Part shown: one piece after another, positions 25,960 through 33,479 of the stretch | Numbering within the stretch: position 1 is the first letter of the stretch | Layout of the letters: each line of letters opens with the position of its first letter | Source: Protaetiibacter mangrovi | GTDB taxonomy: Bacteria; Actinomycetota; Actinomycetes; Actinomycetales; Microbacteriaceae | Direction: 5' to 3' | Length of the DNA stretch: 64,000 nt | NCBI RefSeq assembly: GCF_024752305.1 | Contig: NZ_JANTHX010000003.1 | Span: 1 to 64,000 of the forward strand | The notes under the pieces: model-generated | What the model was told of the DNA's origin: nothing | Seen by the model: only the letters and a program-made list of their open reading frames with translations | Database searches by the model: none | Position numbers and translations under genes: made by a program

Positions 25960-26889
25960 TTACTGGGTGGTGTCCGTCGTGCCGTCGGCGGTGTCGGAAG
26001 AGGTCTGGGCGGTGTACTGGTCGGACAGGAACGTGGTGAAGGCGTCGGCGTCGCTCGTGTCACCCGTGTACGGCGCGCCGTTCACGAGGATCACGGGGGC
26101 CGAGGTGACCGGCCCCAGGTCGGTGCCGGGGACGCCGGTCGAGGCCGCGTGGGCGCTCGCGCGCGTGACCCACGGGCGGAAGCGCTCGTCGGTGATGCAG
26201 CCCGCCACGTGCTCCTCGGTCACGCCCGCGTTCTGCACGAGGATCGCGAGGGCGTCGTCGGCGGGCGGATCGGTGTCCGCGGCGGGGTAGGCGGCCGCCA
26301 TCGCGGTGGCGACCGCGTAGGCGCTGTCCGGGGCGTACTGGGCCACGCAGGCCAGCGCGTTCGCCGCCCGGACCGAGTAGTCGTCACCCGCGGCGGTGTC
26401 GACGAGCGCGACGGGGTGCAGTTCGAGGGTCACGTAGCCGCCGCTCAGGTAGGACTCGAGGTCCGAGTTCGCGGTGAGGAACGCCGTGCTCGACGGGTCG
26501 GCGAAGTCGAGGTAGGCGACGATGGCGGGGATGCCGGCCGAGAGGTCGACCACGGTCGGTGTGGGGCTGTCGTCGGCCTCCAGACGATCGGTGCGCGTCG
26601 CCGTGACGGCGGAGCCGTCGCCGCTGAGCAGGATGCCGTCGCTGGCCATGTTCTCGGGGCCCGCCTGCGCCTCCCGGTTCTTCATCCAGAGGCCTGCGAC
26701 GGTCGCGGTGCCGGTGACCGCCACGGCAACCGTCAGCCCGGAGGCGAGCAGCACCCGGTTCCGGATGCGTCGCCGCCGCTCGCGCTCCCGCTTGAGCTTC
26801 GCCCCCTCCCGCGATCGGGCGATCTGCTCCTTCTTCGAGAGCTTTCGCTGGCCCTTCTTGGTCAGGGGGGCGCGGGTGTCGGCGGTCAT
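25960..26889 (-). CDS. Membrane-anchored thioredoxin-fold (DsbA-like) protein without CxxC
   Basis: This 309-residue protein has a highly basic cytoplasmic N-terminus (residues 1-45), one membrane helix (46-68) and an extracellular domain that resembles actinobacterial DsbA/DsbG-type proteins. The segment IVAYLDFADPSSTAF (residues ~123-137) occupies the place of the CxxC active site, with DPSS instead of CxxC. The cis-proline strand is present as SAPVILVNGAPY. Redox activity is therefore unlikely; a binding or chaperone role is inferred. The ATG at 26889 was chosen because the basic anchor begins there. Confidence 0.8.
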   Translation of the reverse strand: MTADTRAPLTKKGQRKLSKKEQIARSREGAKLKRERERRRRIRNRVLLASGLTVAVAVTGTATVAGLWMKNREAQAGPENMASDGILLSGDGSAVTATRTDRLEADDSPTPTVVDLSAGIPAIVAYLDFADPSSTAFLTANSDLESYLSGGYVTLELHPVALVDTAAGDDYSVRAANALACVAQYAPDSAYAVATAMAAAYPAADTDPPADDALAILVQNAGVTEEHVAGCITDERFRPWVTRASAHAASTGVPGTDLGPVTSAPVILVNGAPYTGDTSDADAFTTFLSDQYTAQTSSDTADGTTDTTQ

Positions 26890-26924
26890 CGCGCCCACCC
26901 TGCGCGCGCTCGCTGGGTGCGACG

Positions 26925-27350
26925 CTAAGCGGAACTCGGAGACTCCTGTGAGCGCCGCCGCGCCCTCCGGACCCCGGCGACCAGCAGGGCGCCGAGCAGT
27001 GCGCCGGCCGTGTTGGCGATCAGGTCGGACACGGTCGAGTATCGCGACGGCAGGGCCAGCTGCACCCCCTCGATGAGCGCGCTGGTCGCGAGCCCCGCCA
27101 GCGTCGTCGACCACACGCGCATCCACCGGTAGGCGGTCATCGCCAGCACCCCGAAGGGCAGGAACATGACGACGTTCGCCGCGACCTCGAGGGTGTCGTA
27201 CGTCGGGCCCGCCGGCAGGCTCGTGACGGAGACGATCCAGCGCACGATCACCGCGAGCACCCCCGACCCCGACTCCGGCTGCGGCGACCACACCACGAAC
27301 CCGACGGCGACCAGGTAGAGGGCGAAGAGGATCCGCAGCAGCAGGCGCAC
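26925..27350 (-). CDS. VanZ-family membrane protein
   Basis: This 141-residue protein has four hydrophobic helices and the VanZ pattern: an N-terminal helix ending VVWSPQP, the NVVMFLPFGVLA segment, the ALIEGVQLALPSR loop and a final helix SDLIANTAGALLGALL with the conserved D..N..G. Its molecular function is unresolved. The GTG start is leaderless (TAGCCT at 27357-27362, six bases away). Confidence 0.9.
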   Translation of the reverse strand: MRLLLRILFALYLVAVGFVVWSPQPESGSGVLAVIVRWIVSVTSLPAGPTYDTLEVAANVVMFLPFGVLAMTAYRWMRVWSTTLAGLATSALIEGVQLALPSRYSTVSDLIANTAGALLGALLVAGVRRARRRSQESPSSA

Positions 27351-27406
27351 CCGCCCAGGCTAGCGAGAGCACGTCGGACGTCGGCGGGGCGCGGCAGGAT
27401 GGGGAC
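27351..27406. promoter_or_regulatory. Divergent promoters of VanZ and DNA polymerase genes
   Basis: A TAGCCT box for the minus-strand gene (27357-27362) and a CAGGAT box for the plus-strand gene (27395-27400) each sit six bases from their GTG start codons. Confidence 0.5.
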
Positions 27407-29056
27407 GTGTACGTCGCCGTGAGCTCTCCGGGTGCGGGGCGCGTGGAGCTCGTCGAGCTCGACGCCGAGCTCGTCGAGACCGCGCGGTTCGAGGTCGCGC
27501 GGGCGGGGCTGGCGGCCTGGGCTGCGGAGCGCGAGCGCGGCCGGCCCCGGTGGGTCTGGGCGGACACCGCCCGGTGGTACCCCGCCCTGCTCGCCGGCGG
27601 CGTCCGCATCGACCGGAGCGTCGATCTGCGCCTCGGCCGTGCCATCCTGCGCAACGCCTCCGCGACGGTCGCCACGGCGCTCGCCCGATCGCCCCGCGAC
27701 CGCTGGGATGCCTCGCGGAGCCCCGACACGGCACCCTCCGAGGCCCTGTTCGAGCTCGACGAGCCGCAACCCGACGACGACCCGGTCGAGGAGCTGCGCC
27801 GCCAGCGCACCGCCATCGCGGAGAGCACCGCACCCGGGCGGCTGGCCCTGCTCACCGCCGCCGACAGCGTCGGGGCGCTGGTCGCCGTCGAGATGCAGCA
27901 CGCCGGGCTGCCGTGGGATCCCGTCCGGCACGACCGCATCCTCACGGAGCTGCTCGGCGCGCGCACGCCGGGTGCGCGACCCGCACGGATGGAGGCGCTG
28001 GTCGCCCGGATCCGCTCCGCGCTCGACGATGCCGAGGTGAACCCCGATTCACCTCCCGCGCTCCTGAAGAGCCTCCAGCGCGCGGGGCTCCGGGTGCGCA
28101 GCACCAGCCGCTGGGAGCTGAAGGGCGTCGACCACCCCGTGGTCGAACCGCTGCTGGCCTACAAGAAGCTGGCGCGGCTGTACACGGCGAACGGCTGGGC
28201 CTGGCTCGACGAATGGGTGCACGACGGGCGCTTCCGCCCCGTCTACGTCCCGGCGGGCGTGGTGACGGGGCGCTGGGCGTCGGACGGCGGGGGAGCGCTG
28301 CAGCTGCCGCAGCAGGTGCGCGGCGCCGTCGTCCCCGACCCCGGGTGGAAGCTCGTCGTGGCCGACGCGGCCCAGCTGGAGCCGCGCGTGCTCGCCGCGA
28401 TGTCGGGCGACGCCGCCATGGCGCGTGCGGGCCGCGCGCACGACCTCTACCAGGGCATGGTCGACGCGGGGGCGGTCGAGACCCGGTCTCAGGCCAAGTA
28501 CGGCATGCTCGGGGCGATCTACGGCGGCACGACCGGGGAGTCGGGACGGATGCGCCCCCGGATCGAGCGCGCCTTCCCGCGCGCGATGGCGTACGTCGAG
28601 GCGGCAGCCCGAGCCGGCGAGGGGGGCGAGGTCGTGAGCACCTGGCTCGGGCGCACCTCGCCACCGGGGCGCGACGCCGCCTACGACGAGACCCGCAGCG
28701 AGGAGGAGCGCGCGCGGGCCCGCACCGACAGCCGCGCCTGGGGCCGGTTCACGCGCAACTTCGTCGTGCAGGGGACCGCGGCCGAGTGGGCGCTGTGCTG
28801 GATGGGGTCGCTCCGCCGGATGCTGTGGGACCTCGGAGGCGCAGACTCCTCCGAGCTCGCACTCGCCGACAGGCCGCACCTCGTGTTCTTCCTGCACGAC
28901 GAGCTCATCGTCCACGCGCCGCAGGCTCTCGCCGAGCAGGTCGCGGAGGCGTTGCGGGCCTCGGCGGCCGACGCCGGACGGATCCTGTTCGGCGACGCAC
29001 CCGTCGAGTTCCCGGTCACGGTCGCGATCGTCGACAGCTACGCCGACGCGAAGTAG
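27407..29056 (+). CDS. Family A DNA polymerase (bifunctional 3'-5' exonuclease/polymerase type)
   Basis: This 549-residue protein is a PolA-related enzyme without the N-terminal 5' nuclease. The polymerase motifs are present but divergent: motif A VADAAQLEPRVLA (near 320), motif B AKYGMLGAIYG (near 365, with Leu where E. coli Pol I has Phe762), and motif C FFLHDELIVHAP (near 496). The N-terminal ~180 residues occupy the exonuclease position, but the acidic metal-binding residues are not obvious. Actinobacteria often carry such a second family A polymerase, and a repair role is likely. Confidence 0.87.
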   Translation: MYVAVSSPGAGRVELVELDAELVETARFEVARAGLAAWAAERERGRPRWVWADTARWYPALLAGGVRIDRSVDLRLGRAILRNASATVATALARSPRDRWDASRSPDTAPSEALFELDEPQPDDDPVEELRRQRTAIAESTAPGRLALLTAADSVGALVAVEMQHAGLPWDPVRHDRILTELLGARTPGARPARMEALVARIRSALDDAEVNPDSPPALLKSLQRAGLRVRSTSRWELKGVDHPVVEPLLAYKKLARLYTANGWAWLDEWVHDGRFRPVYVPAGVVTGRWASDGGGALQLPQQVRGAVVPDPGWKLVVADAAQLEPRVLAAMSGDAAMARAGRAHDLYQGMVDAGAVETRSQAKYGMLGAIYGGTTGESGRMRPRIERAFPRAMAYVEAAARAGEGGEVVSTWLGRTSPPGRDAAYDETRSEEERARARTDSRAWGRFTRNFVVQGTAAEWALCWMGSLRRMLWDLGGADSSELALADRPHLVFFLHDELIVHAPQALAEQVAEALRASAADAGRILFGDAPVEFPVTVAIVDSYADAK

Positions 29057-29172
29057 CACACGCCGAACGACACGCTTGTGATTCCGGGGTGCGACCAGGC
29101 ATAATCGGCTCAAGCACCAGCGCACGTACGTCAGGTCGATGGGGAAGTCGCATCTGACGAACGGAGAGAAAA

Positions 29173-29676
29173 GTGGCTGCTGCGATCACGCGCGGAGTGG
29201 TGTACGTCCACTCCGCTCCCCGTGCTCTCTGCCCGCATGTCGAGTGGGCCGCGGGCCGGGCACTCGGGCGCGCCGTCAACTTCGACTGGCGAGCGCAGCC
29301 GGTGCTGCCGGGCGCGCAGCGCACCGAGTACTACTGGGAGGGACCCCGCGGCACCGGGGCCGAGCTGGCCTCCGCCCTGCGCGGCTGGGAGCACCTGCGC
29401 TACGAGGTCACCGAGGACGCGGGCCTCGGCACCGACGGCGGCCGCTGGATGCACACCCCCGATCTCGGCATCTTCTTCGCCCAGACCGACACCGCCGGCA
29501 ATGTCGTGATCCCCGAGGACCGCATCCGCGCCGCCATGGAGTCGGCCGGATCGGACGCGTTCGAGCTGCACCGCGAGCTGCGCGTCGCGCTCGGACAGGC
29601 GTGGGACGACGAGCTCGAACCGTTCCGCTACGCCGGCGAGGACTCGCCGGTCATCTGGCTCCACAAGGTCGGCTGA
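29173..29676 (+). CDS. DUF3145 family protein
   Basis: This 167-residue protein matches the actinobacterial DUF3145 family, with the opening TRGVVYVHSAPRALCPHVEWA, the YYWEGPRGTGAELASALRGWEHLRYEVTED centre and the EPFRYAG...VIWLHKVG end. Its function is unknown. In this phylum it often adjoins the fatty-acid synthesis genes, as here. The GTG follows GGAGAG by a short spacer. A small peptide gene starts 18 bases after its stop. Confidence 0.92.
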   Translation: MAAAITRGVVYVHSAPRALCPHVEWAAGRALGRAVNFDWRAQPVLPGAQRTEYYWEGPRGTGAELASALRGWEHLRYEVTEDAGLGTDGGRWMHTPDLGIFFAQTDTAGNVVIPEDRIRAAMESAGSDAFELHRELRVALGQAWDDELEPFRYAGEDSPVIWLHKVG

Positions 29677-29694
29677 CGCGAAGGGCGTGTGATC

Positions 29695-29844
29695 ATGCTG
29701 AAGACGAACGACATCGACCTGCGGGCGCTGTTCGACGAGCTCGAGGAGCCCTTGATCCTGCTCGCGGAGGTCGCCGACGGCGATCAGCCCGACGACGGCT
29801 TCGACGGGGTCTGCACGCAGCACGACGGCTGCCGCATCATCTGA
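29695..29844 (+). CDS. 49-residue Cys-containing peptide
   Basis: The reading frame from ATG 29695 encodes an acidic peptide beginning MLKTNDIDLRALFDELEEP and ending GVCTQHDGCRII. Nearly every third codon base is G or C, as in real genes of this window, and AAGGG stands nine bases before the ATG. The two cysteines in the C-terminal ten residues follow an acidic, Leu-rich helical part. It resembles no family I can name. It is probably co-transcribed with the DUF3145 gene. A small regulator or a precursor peptide are both possible, but no modification enzyme lies nearby. Confidence 0.6.
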   Translation: MLKTNDIDLRALFDELEEPLILLAEVADGDQPDDGFDGVCTQHDGCRII

Positions 29845-29851
29845 GCGACGG

Positions 29852-31087
29852 CTAGACGCTGCGGAACGCCACCACCGAGTTGTGGCCCCCGAACCCGAAC
29901 GAGTTCGAGATCGCGAGCTGAGCCCGGTCGCCGAGCGCGCGCGGCGAGGTCACCACGTCGAGCGGGATCTCCGGATCCTGCTCGGTGAGGTTGATCGTCG
30001 GCGGGGCGAGCCGCTGCTGCACCGCGAGGATCGTGAAGATCGCCTCGAGCGCGCCGGTGCCGCCGAGGAGGTGGCCCGTCGACGCCTTGGTGGCCGACAC
30101 CGGGATCGAGCCGACGCGGTCGCCGAACACGGCCAGCAGCGCCTTGTACTCGGCGATGTCGCCGACCGGCGTGCTCGTGGCGTGCGCGTTGATGTGGGTC
30201 ACGTCGTCGGGTGTCGCACCCGCCTGGGCCAGTGCCGCGCGCACCGCACGGGAGGCACCCCATCCCTCGGGGTCCGGCGCGGTGATGTGGTACGAGTCGC
30301 TCGTGACGCCGCCGCCGGCGAGCTCGGCGTAGATCTTCGCGCCGCGCGCCTTGGCGTGCTCCTCGGTCTCGAGCACGATCGACGCGGCGCCCTCGCCCAT
30401 GACGAACCCGTCACGGGTGAGGTCGTAGGGGCGCGAGGCCGTCGCGGGGGAGTCGTTGCGCTTGGAGAGCGCCTGCATCGACGCGAACGCGGCGATGGTG
30501 ATGCCGTGGATGGCGGATTCGGTGCCGCCCGCGATGACCACGTCGGCGTACCCCTGCTGCAGGTGGTCGTACGCGTTCGCGATCGCCTCGGTGCTCGAGG
30601 CGCATGCCGACACGTCGCTGCGCGCGAAGGCCCGCGCGCCGAGGTGCATGCTCACGGCGGCCGCCGCCGCGTTCGGCATGAGCATCGGAACGGTCATCGG
30701 GAGCACCCGACGGGGACCCTTCTCCTTGAGGGTGTCCCAGGCGTCGAGGAGCGTCCAGAGGCCGCCGATCCCGGTGGAGTACTCGACGCCGAAGCGCTCG
30801 GGCTCGACCTCGGGCGCGCCCGCGTCCTCCCACGCCTCGCGCGAGGCGATGAGCGCGAACTGGCTCATCGGGTCGAGGCGCTTGATCTCCTGGCGCTCGA
30901 GCACCTCATCCGGACGCACCTTCGCCTCGGCCGCGAAGGTCACGGGCAGCTCGAGCTCGCTCACCCAGTCGTGGGTGAGGGCCCGCGCGCCGGACTCGCC
31001 CGCGAGCAGGGCGTTCCAGGTGTCGGGGGCGGTGCCACCGAGAGGCGAGGACGTGCCGATGCCGGTGACGACGATCTTCTTGGTCAT
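29852..31087 (-). CDS. fabF: 3-oxoacyl-ACP synthase II (KAS II)
   Basis: This 411-residue condensing enzyme elongates acyl-ACP with malonyl-ACP in type II fatty acid synthesis. The catalytic triad is intact: Cys162 in DVSACASS, His302 in NAHATSTP and His339 in STGHLLGG. The C-terminal SFGFGGHNSVV glycine-rich stretch is typical. It is the last gene of the fabD-fabH-acpP-fabF operon, 93 bases after acpP, with a strong hairpin in between. It converges with the small peptide gene. Confidence 0.98.
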   Translation of the reverse strand: MTKKIVVTGIGTSSPLGGTAPDTWNALLAGESGARALTHDWVSELELPVTFAAEAKVRPDEVLERQEIKRLDPMSQFALIASREAWEDAGAPEVEPERFGVEYSTGIGGLWTLLDAWDTLKEKGPRRVLPMTVPMLMPNAAAAAVSMHLGARAFARSDVSACASSTEAIANAYDHLQQGYADVVIAGGTESAIHGITIAAFASMQALSKRNDSPATASRPYDLTRDGFVMGEGAASIVLETEEHAKARGAKIYAELAGGGVTSDSYHITAPDPEGWGASRAVRAALAQAGATPDDVTHINAHATSTPVGDIAEYKALLAVFGDRVGSIPVSATKASTGHLLGGTGALEAIFTILAVQQRLAPPTINLTEQDPEIPLDVVTSPRALGDRAQLAISNSFGFGGHNSVVAFRSV

Positions 31088-31144
31088 TCGAGGTACTCCG
31101 AAGGTGGTGGAACACGCCCCGCGGGGTCTGCGGGGCAGGGGATA

Positions 31145-31173
31145 CGGACGGGGGCGATGTGCGCCCCCGTCCG
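31145..31173 (-). terminator. acpP-fabF intercistronic hairpin (attenuator or processing site)
   Basis: Arms CGGACGGGGGCG and CGCCCCCGTCCG form a perfect 12-bp stem with a five-base loop. No T tract follows on the minus strand. In this position it would raise acpP mRNA over fabF. Confidence 0.65.
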
Positions 31174-31180
31174 TCGTCGA

Positions 31181-31429
31181 CTAGCTCTGGGCGCCGACGA
31201 TGTAGGTGACGGCGTCGCCGACGGTCTTGAGGTTCTTGACCTCCTCGTCGGGGATCTTGACGTCGAACTTCTCCTCGGCGTTGACCACGATGGTCATCAT
31301 CGAGATGGAGTCGATGTCGAGATCGTCCGTGAACGACTTGTCGAGCTCGACGGTGTCCGCCGCGATGCCGGTCTCGTCGTTGATGAGCTCAGCCAGGCCG
31401 GCGAGGACTTCTTCGGTGGACAGTGCCAT
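31181..31429 (-). CDS. acpP: Acyl carrier protein
   Basis: This 82-residue acidic four-helix protein carries acyl chains on a phosphopantetheine arm. The modification site is Ser41 in the motif DLDIDSISM, with Ile in place of the usual Leu after DS. An AGGAG ribosome binding site lies ten bases before the ATG. It stands between fabH (41 bases) and fabF. Confidence 0.97.
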   Translation of the reverse strand: MALSTEEVLAGLAELINDETGIAADTVELDKSFTDDLDIDSISMMTIVVNAEEKFDVKIPDEEVKNLKTVGDAVTYIVGAQS

Positions 31430-31470
31430 GTTCGTTTTCTCCTAGGGGTGTCGAGTGACCGGGGACAAGT

Positions 31471-32472
31471 TTAGGGGAGCCGCACGACCTGGGCCCCGAA
31501 GACGAGGCCCGCGCCGAAACCGATCTGCAGGGCGAGACCGCCCGACAGCTCGGGGTGCTCCTCGAGGAGCCGGTGGGTGGCGAGCGGGATCGAGGCCGCC
31601 GAGGTGTTGCCGGTGGTCTCGATGTCGCGCCCGATGAGCACGTGCTCCGGGAGCTTCAGCTGCTTCGCGAGCTCGTCGATGATGCGCATGTTCGCCTGGT
31701 GCGGGATGAACGCCGCCAGGTCGTCGGCCGAGACGCCGGCCTCCTCGAGCGTCTGCTTGGCGACCTTGGCCATCTCCCACACCGCCCAACGGAAGACGGT
31801 CTGGCCGTCTTGGCGCATCGTCGGCCAGGGCTTCTTCTTGTCGAGGTACTCCTCGAAGGTCGCGTTCATGCCGACGGCGTCCCACTTGGAGCCGTCGGAG
31901 CCCCACACGGTCTTGGAGACGCCCGGCTCGTCCGCGGGCCCGAGCACCGCGGCGCCCGCACCGTCGCCGAGCAGGAACGAGATGGAGCGGTCCTCCGGGT
32001 GCACGTACTGCGAGAGCTTCTCGGCACCCACCACGAGCACGTACTCGGCCGCGCCGGAGCGGATGAGCGCATCCGCCTGGGCGATCGCGTAGGTGTACCC
32101 GGCGCAGGCCGCCCCGATGTCGTAGGCGGGCGCGGGGGCGACCCCGAGCCGCTCGGCCAGCAGCGTCGACATGGAGGGCGTCACGGCCACGTTGCTGATG
32201 GTCGAGACCAGCACCGCACCGATCCGCGAGGGCTCTATCCCGGACTTCTCGATCGCCTCGCGGGACGCGGTCTCGGCGAGGTCGATCGCGTCGAGGCCCT
32301 TCGAGGCCCGCTTGCGCGTGATGATGCCGGTGCGCTGACGGATCCACTCGTCGCTCGAGTCGATCGGCCCGACGAGTTCGTCGTTCGTCACGACGAGGTC
32401 GCCGCGGGCGGCGCCGAGCGCGAGGATGCGGCTGCCGGGTGCGCCCTGCGCCTGCTTCAGATGGATGGTCAC
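31471..32472 (-). CDS. fabH: 3-oxoacyl-ACP synthase III (KAS III)
   Basis: This 333-residue enzyme starts fatty acid synthesis by condensing an acyl-CoA primer with malonyl-ACP. The active-site residues are Cys123 (IGAACAGYTYA), His in FIPHQANMRI and Asn in ETTGNTSAAS. In organisms rich in branched-chain fatty acids FabH prefers branched primers, which would fit this family of bacteria but is not readable here. The GTG start overlaps the fabD stop (GTGA), so the two are co-translated. Confidence 0.97.
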   Translation of the reverse strand: MTIHLKQAQGAPGSRILALGAARGDLVVTNDELVGPIDSSDEWIRQRTGIITRKRASKGLDAIDLAETASREAIEKSGIEPSRIGAVLVSTISNVAVTPSMSTLLAERLGVAPAPAYDIGAACAGYTYAIAQADALIRSGAAEYVLVVGAEKLSQYVHPEDRSISFLLGDGAGAAVLGPADEPGVSKTVWGSDGSKWDAVGMNATFEEYLDKKKPWPTMRQDGQTVFRWAVWEMAKVAKQTLEEAGVSADDLAAFIPHQANMRIIDELAKQLKLPEHVLIGRDIETTGNTSAASIPLATHRLLEEHPELSGGLALQIGFGAGLVFGAQVVRLP

Positions 32473-33398
32473 GCGGCGGACTCCTGATCGATGAGGGCGT
32501 GGGCGGCGGGCAGGTCGTCGGGGGTCTTCACGGCGACGGTCGGGAGGCCCTTGAGGGCGCGCTTGGCGAGCCCGACGAGCGCGCCGGCCGGCGCGAGCTC
32601 GATGAGCCCCGTCACACCGTTCGCGGCGAACGACTCCATCACCAGATCCCAGCGCACGGGCGACGAGATCTGTCCGACGAGCAGCTCGAGGTAGCGTGCG
32701 CCGTCGTCGACGGTCGACCCGTCGCGGTTCGTCCAGATCCGCAGGCGGGGCCGGCCGGTCGGCATCCCGGCGGCGACCTCGGCCATCGTGTCGACCGCGG
32801 GGGCCATGAACCGGGTGTGGAAGGCGCCGGCGACCTGCAGCGGGATCACCCGGGCGCCCGCGGGCGGGTTCGCCTGGAGGGCGGCGAGCGCGGGCAGCTC
32901 TCCCGCGACGACGATCTGGCCGCCGCCGTTCATGTTGGCGGGCGAGAGGCCGAGAGGCTCGAGGGCGGCCGAGAGCGCCGCCTCGTCGGCGCCGATGACA
33001 GCGGCCATGCCGGTCTCGGTGCGTGCCGCCGCATCCGCCATGGCGCGGCCGCGTGCGGCGACGAAGCGCATGGCGTCCGCCTCGCCGAGGATGCCGGCGC
33101 CCGCGGCCGCGGCGACCTCGCCGACCGAGTGGCCGGCGATGCCGGCGATCCGCGCCTCGCGCCCGCCGTCGAGCACGCCCGCGAGCGAGAGCAGCGAGGC
33201 GCCCACGATGAGCGGCTGGGCGACCGCCGTGTCGCGGATCGTGTCGGCGTCGGAGACCGTGCCGTGGGTGCGCAGGTCCACCCCCGCCGCGTCGGCGAGC
33301 TCGTCGAGGTGCGTCGCGAAACGCGGCTCGGCGAGCCAGGGGTCGAGGAATCCGGGGGTCTGCGAGCCCTGTCCGGGCGCGACGATCACGACGGTCAC
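32469..33398 (-). CDS. fabD: Malonyl-CoA:ACP transacylase
   Basis: This 309-residue acyltransferase loads malonate from CoA onto ACP. The nucleophile is Ser91 in GHSVGE, the active-site Gln is in the N-terminal APGQGSQ loop, and the catalytic His is in GAFHTRFM near residue 195. It opens the fab operon. The GTG is preceded by CAGGAT six bases upstream, and a dyad that may bind the regulator lies further up. Confidence 0.97.
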   Translation of the reverse strand: MTVVIVAPGQGSQTPGFLDPWLAEPRFATHLDELADAAGVDLRTHGTVSDADTIRDTAVAQPLIVGASLLSLAGVLDGGREARIAGIAGHSVGEVAAAAGAGILGEADAMRFVAARGRAMADAAARTETGMAAVIGADEAALSAALEPLGLSPANMNGGGQIVVAGELPALAALQANPPAGARVIPLQVAGAFHTRFMAPAVDTMAEVAAGMPTGRPRLRIWTNRDGSTVDDGARYLELLVGQISSPVRWDLVMESFAANGVTGLIELAPAGALVGLAKRALKGLPTVAVKTPDDLPAAHALIDQESAA

Positions 33399-33404
33399 CC
33401 GTCC

Positions 33405-33410
33405 ATCCTG
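33405..33410 (-). promoter_or_regulatory. -10 box of fab operon (CAGGAT class)
   Basis: CAGGAT on the minus strand ends six bases before the fabD GTG, consistent with a leaderless fab transcript. Confidence 0.45.
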
Positions 33411-33447
33411 CCAACATGCGCGGCGCGAGGTGGCATACGGGGCACGA

Positions 33448-33475
33448 GATATCCGCCGAGACGTTGGCGGATGTC
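33448..33475. promoter_or_regulatory. Dyad between fasR and fabD, candidate FasR operator
   Basis: Ten-base arms (33448-33457 and 33466-33475; GATATCCGCC against GGCGGATGTC, one G-T mismatch) flank an eight-base spacer. The centre lies about 63 bases upstream of the fabD start, beyond the expected -35. This is a typical activator position. As it also follows the fasR stop by five bases, a terminator role is the alternative. Confidence 0.5.
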
Positions 33476-33479
33476 TACA

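Noticed and set aside
29695-29844. RiPP gene cluster around the small Cys peptide
   Set aside because: No lanthipeptide, radical SAM, YcaO or protease gene lies nearby; only the peptide gene itself is reported.
33448-33475. Intrinsic terminator of fasR
   Set aside because: The stem has no T tract on the minus strand and a mismatch; an operator is more likely, though both remain possible.
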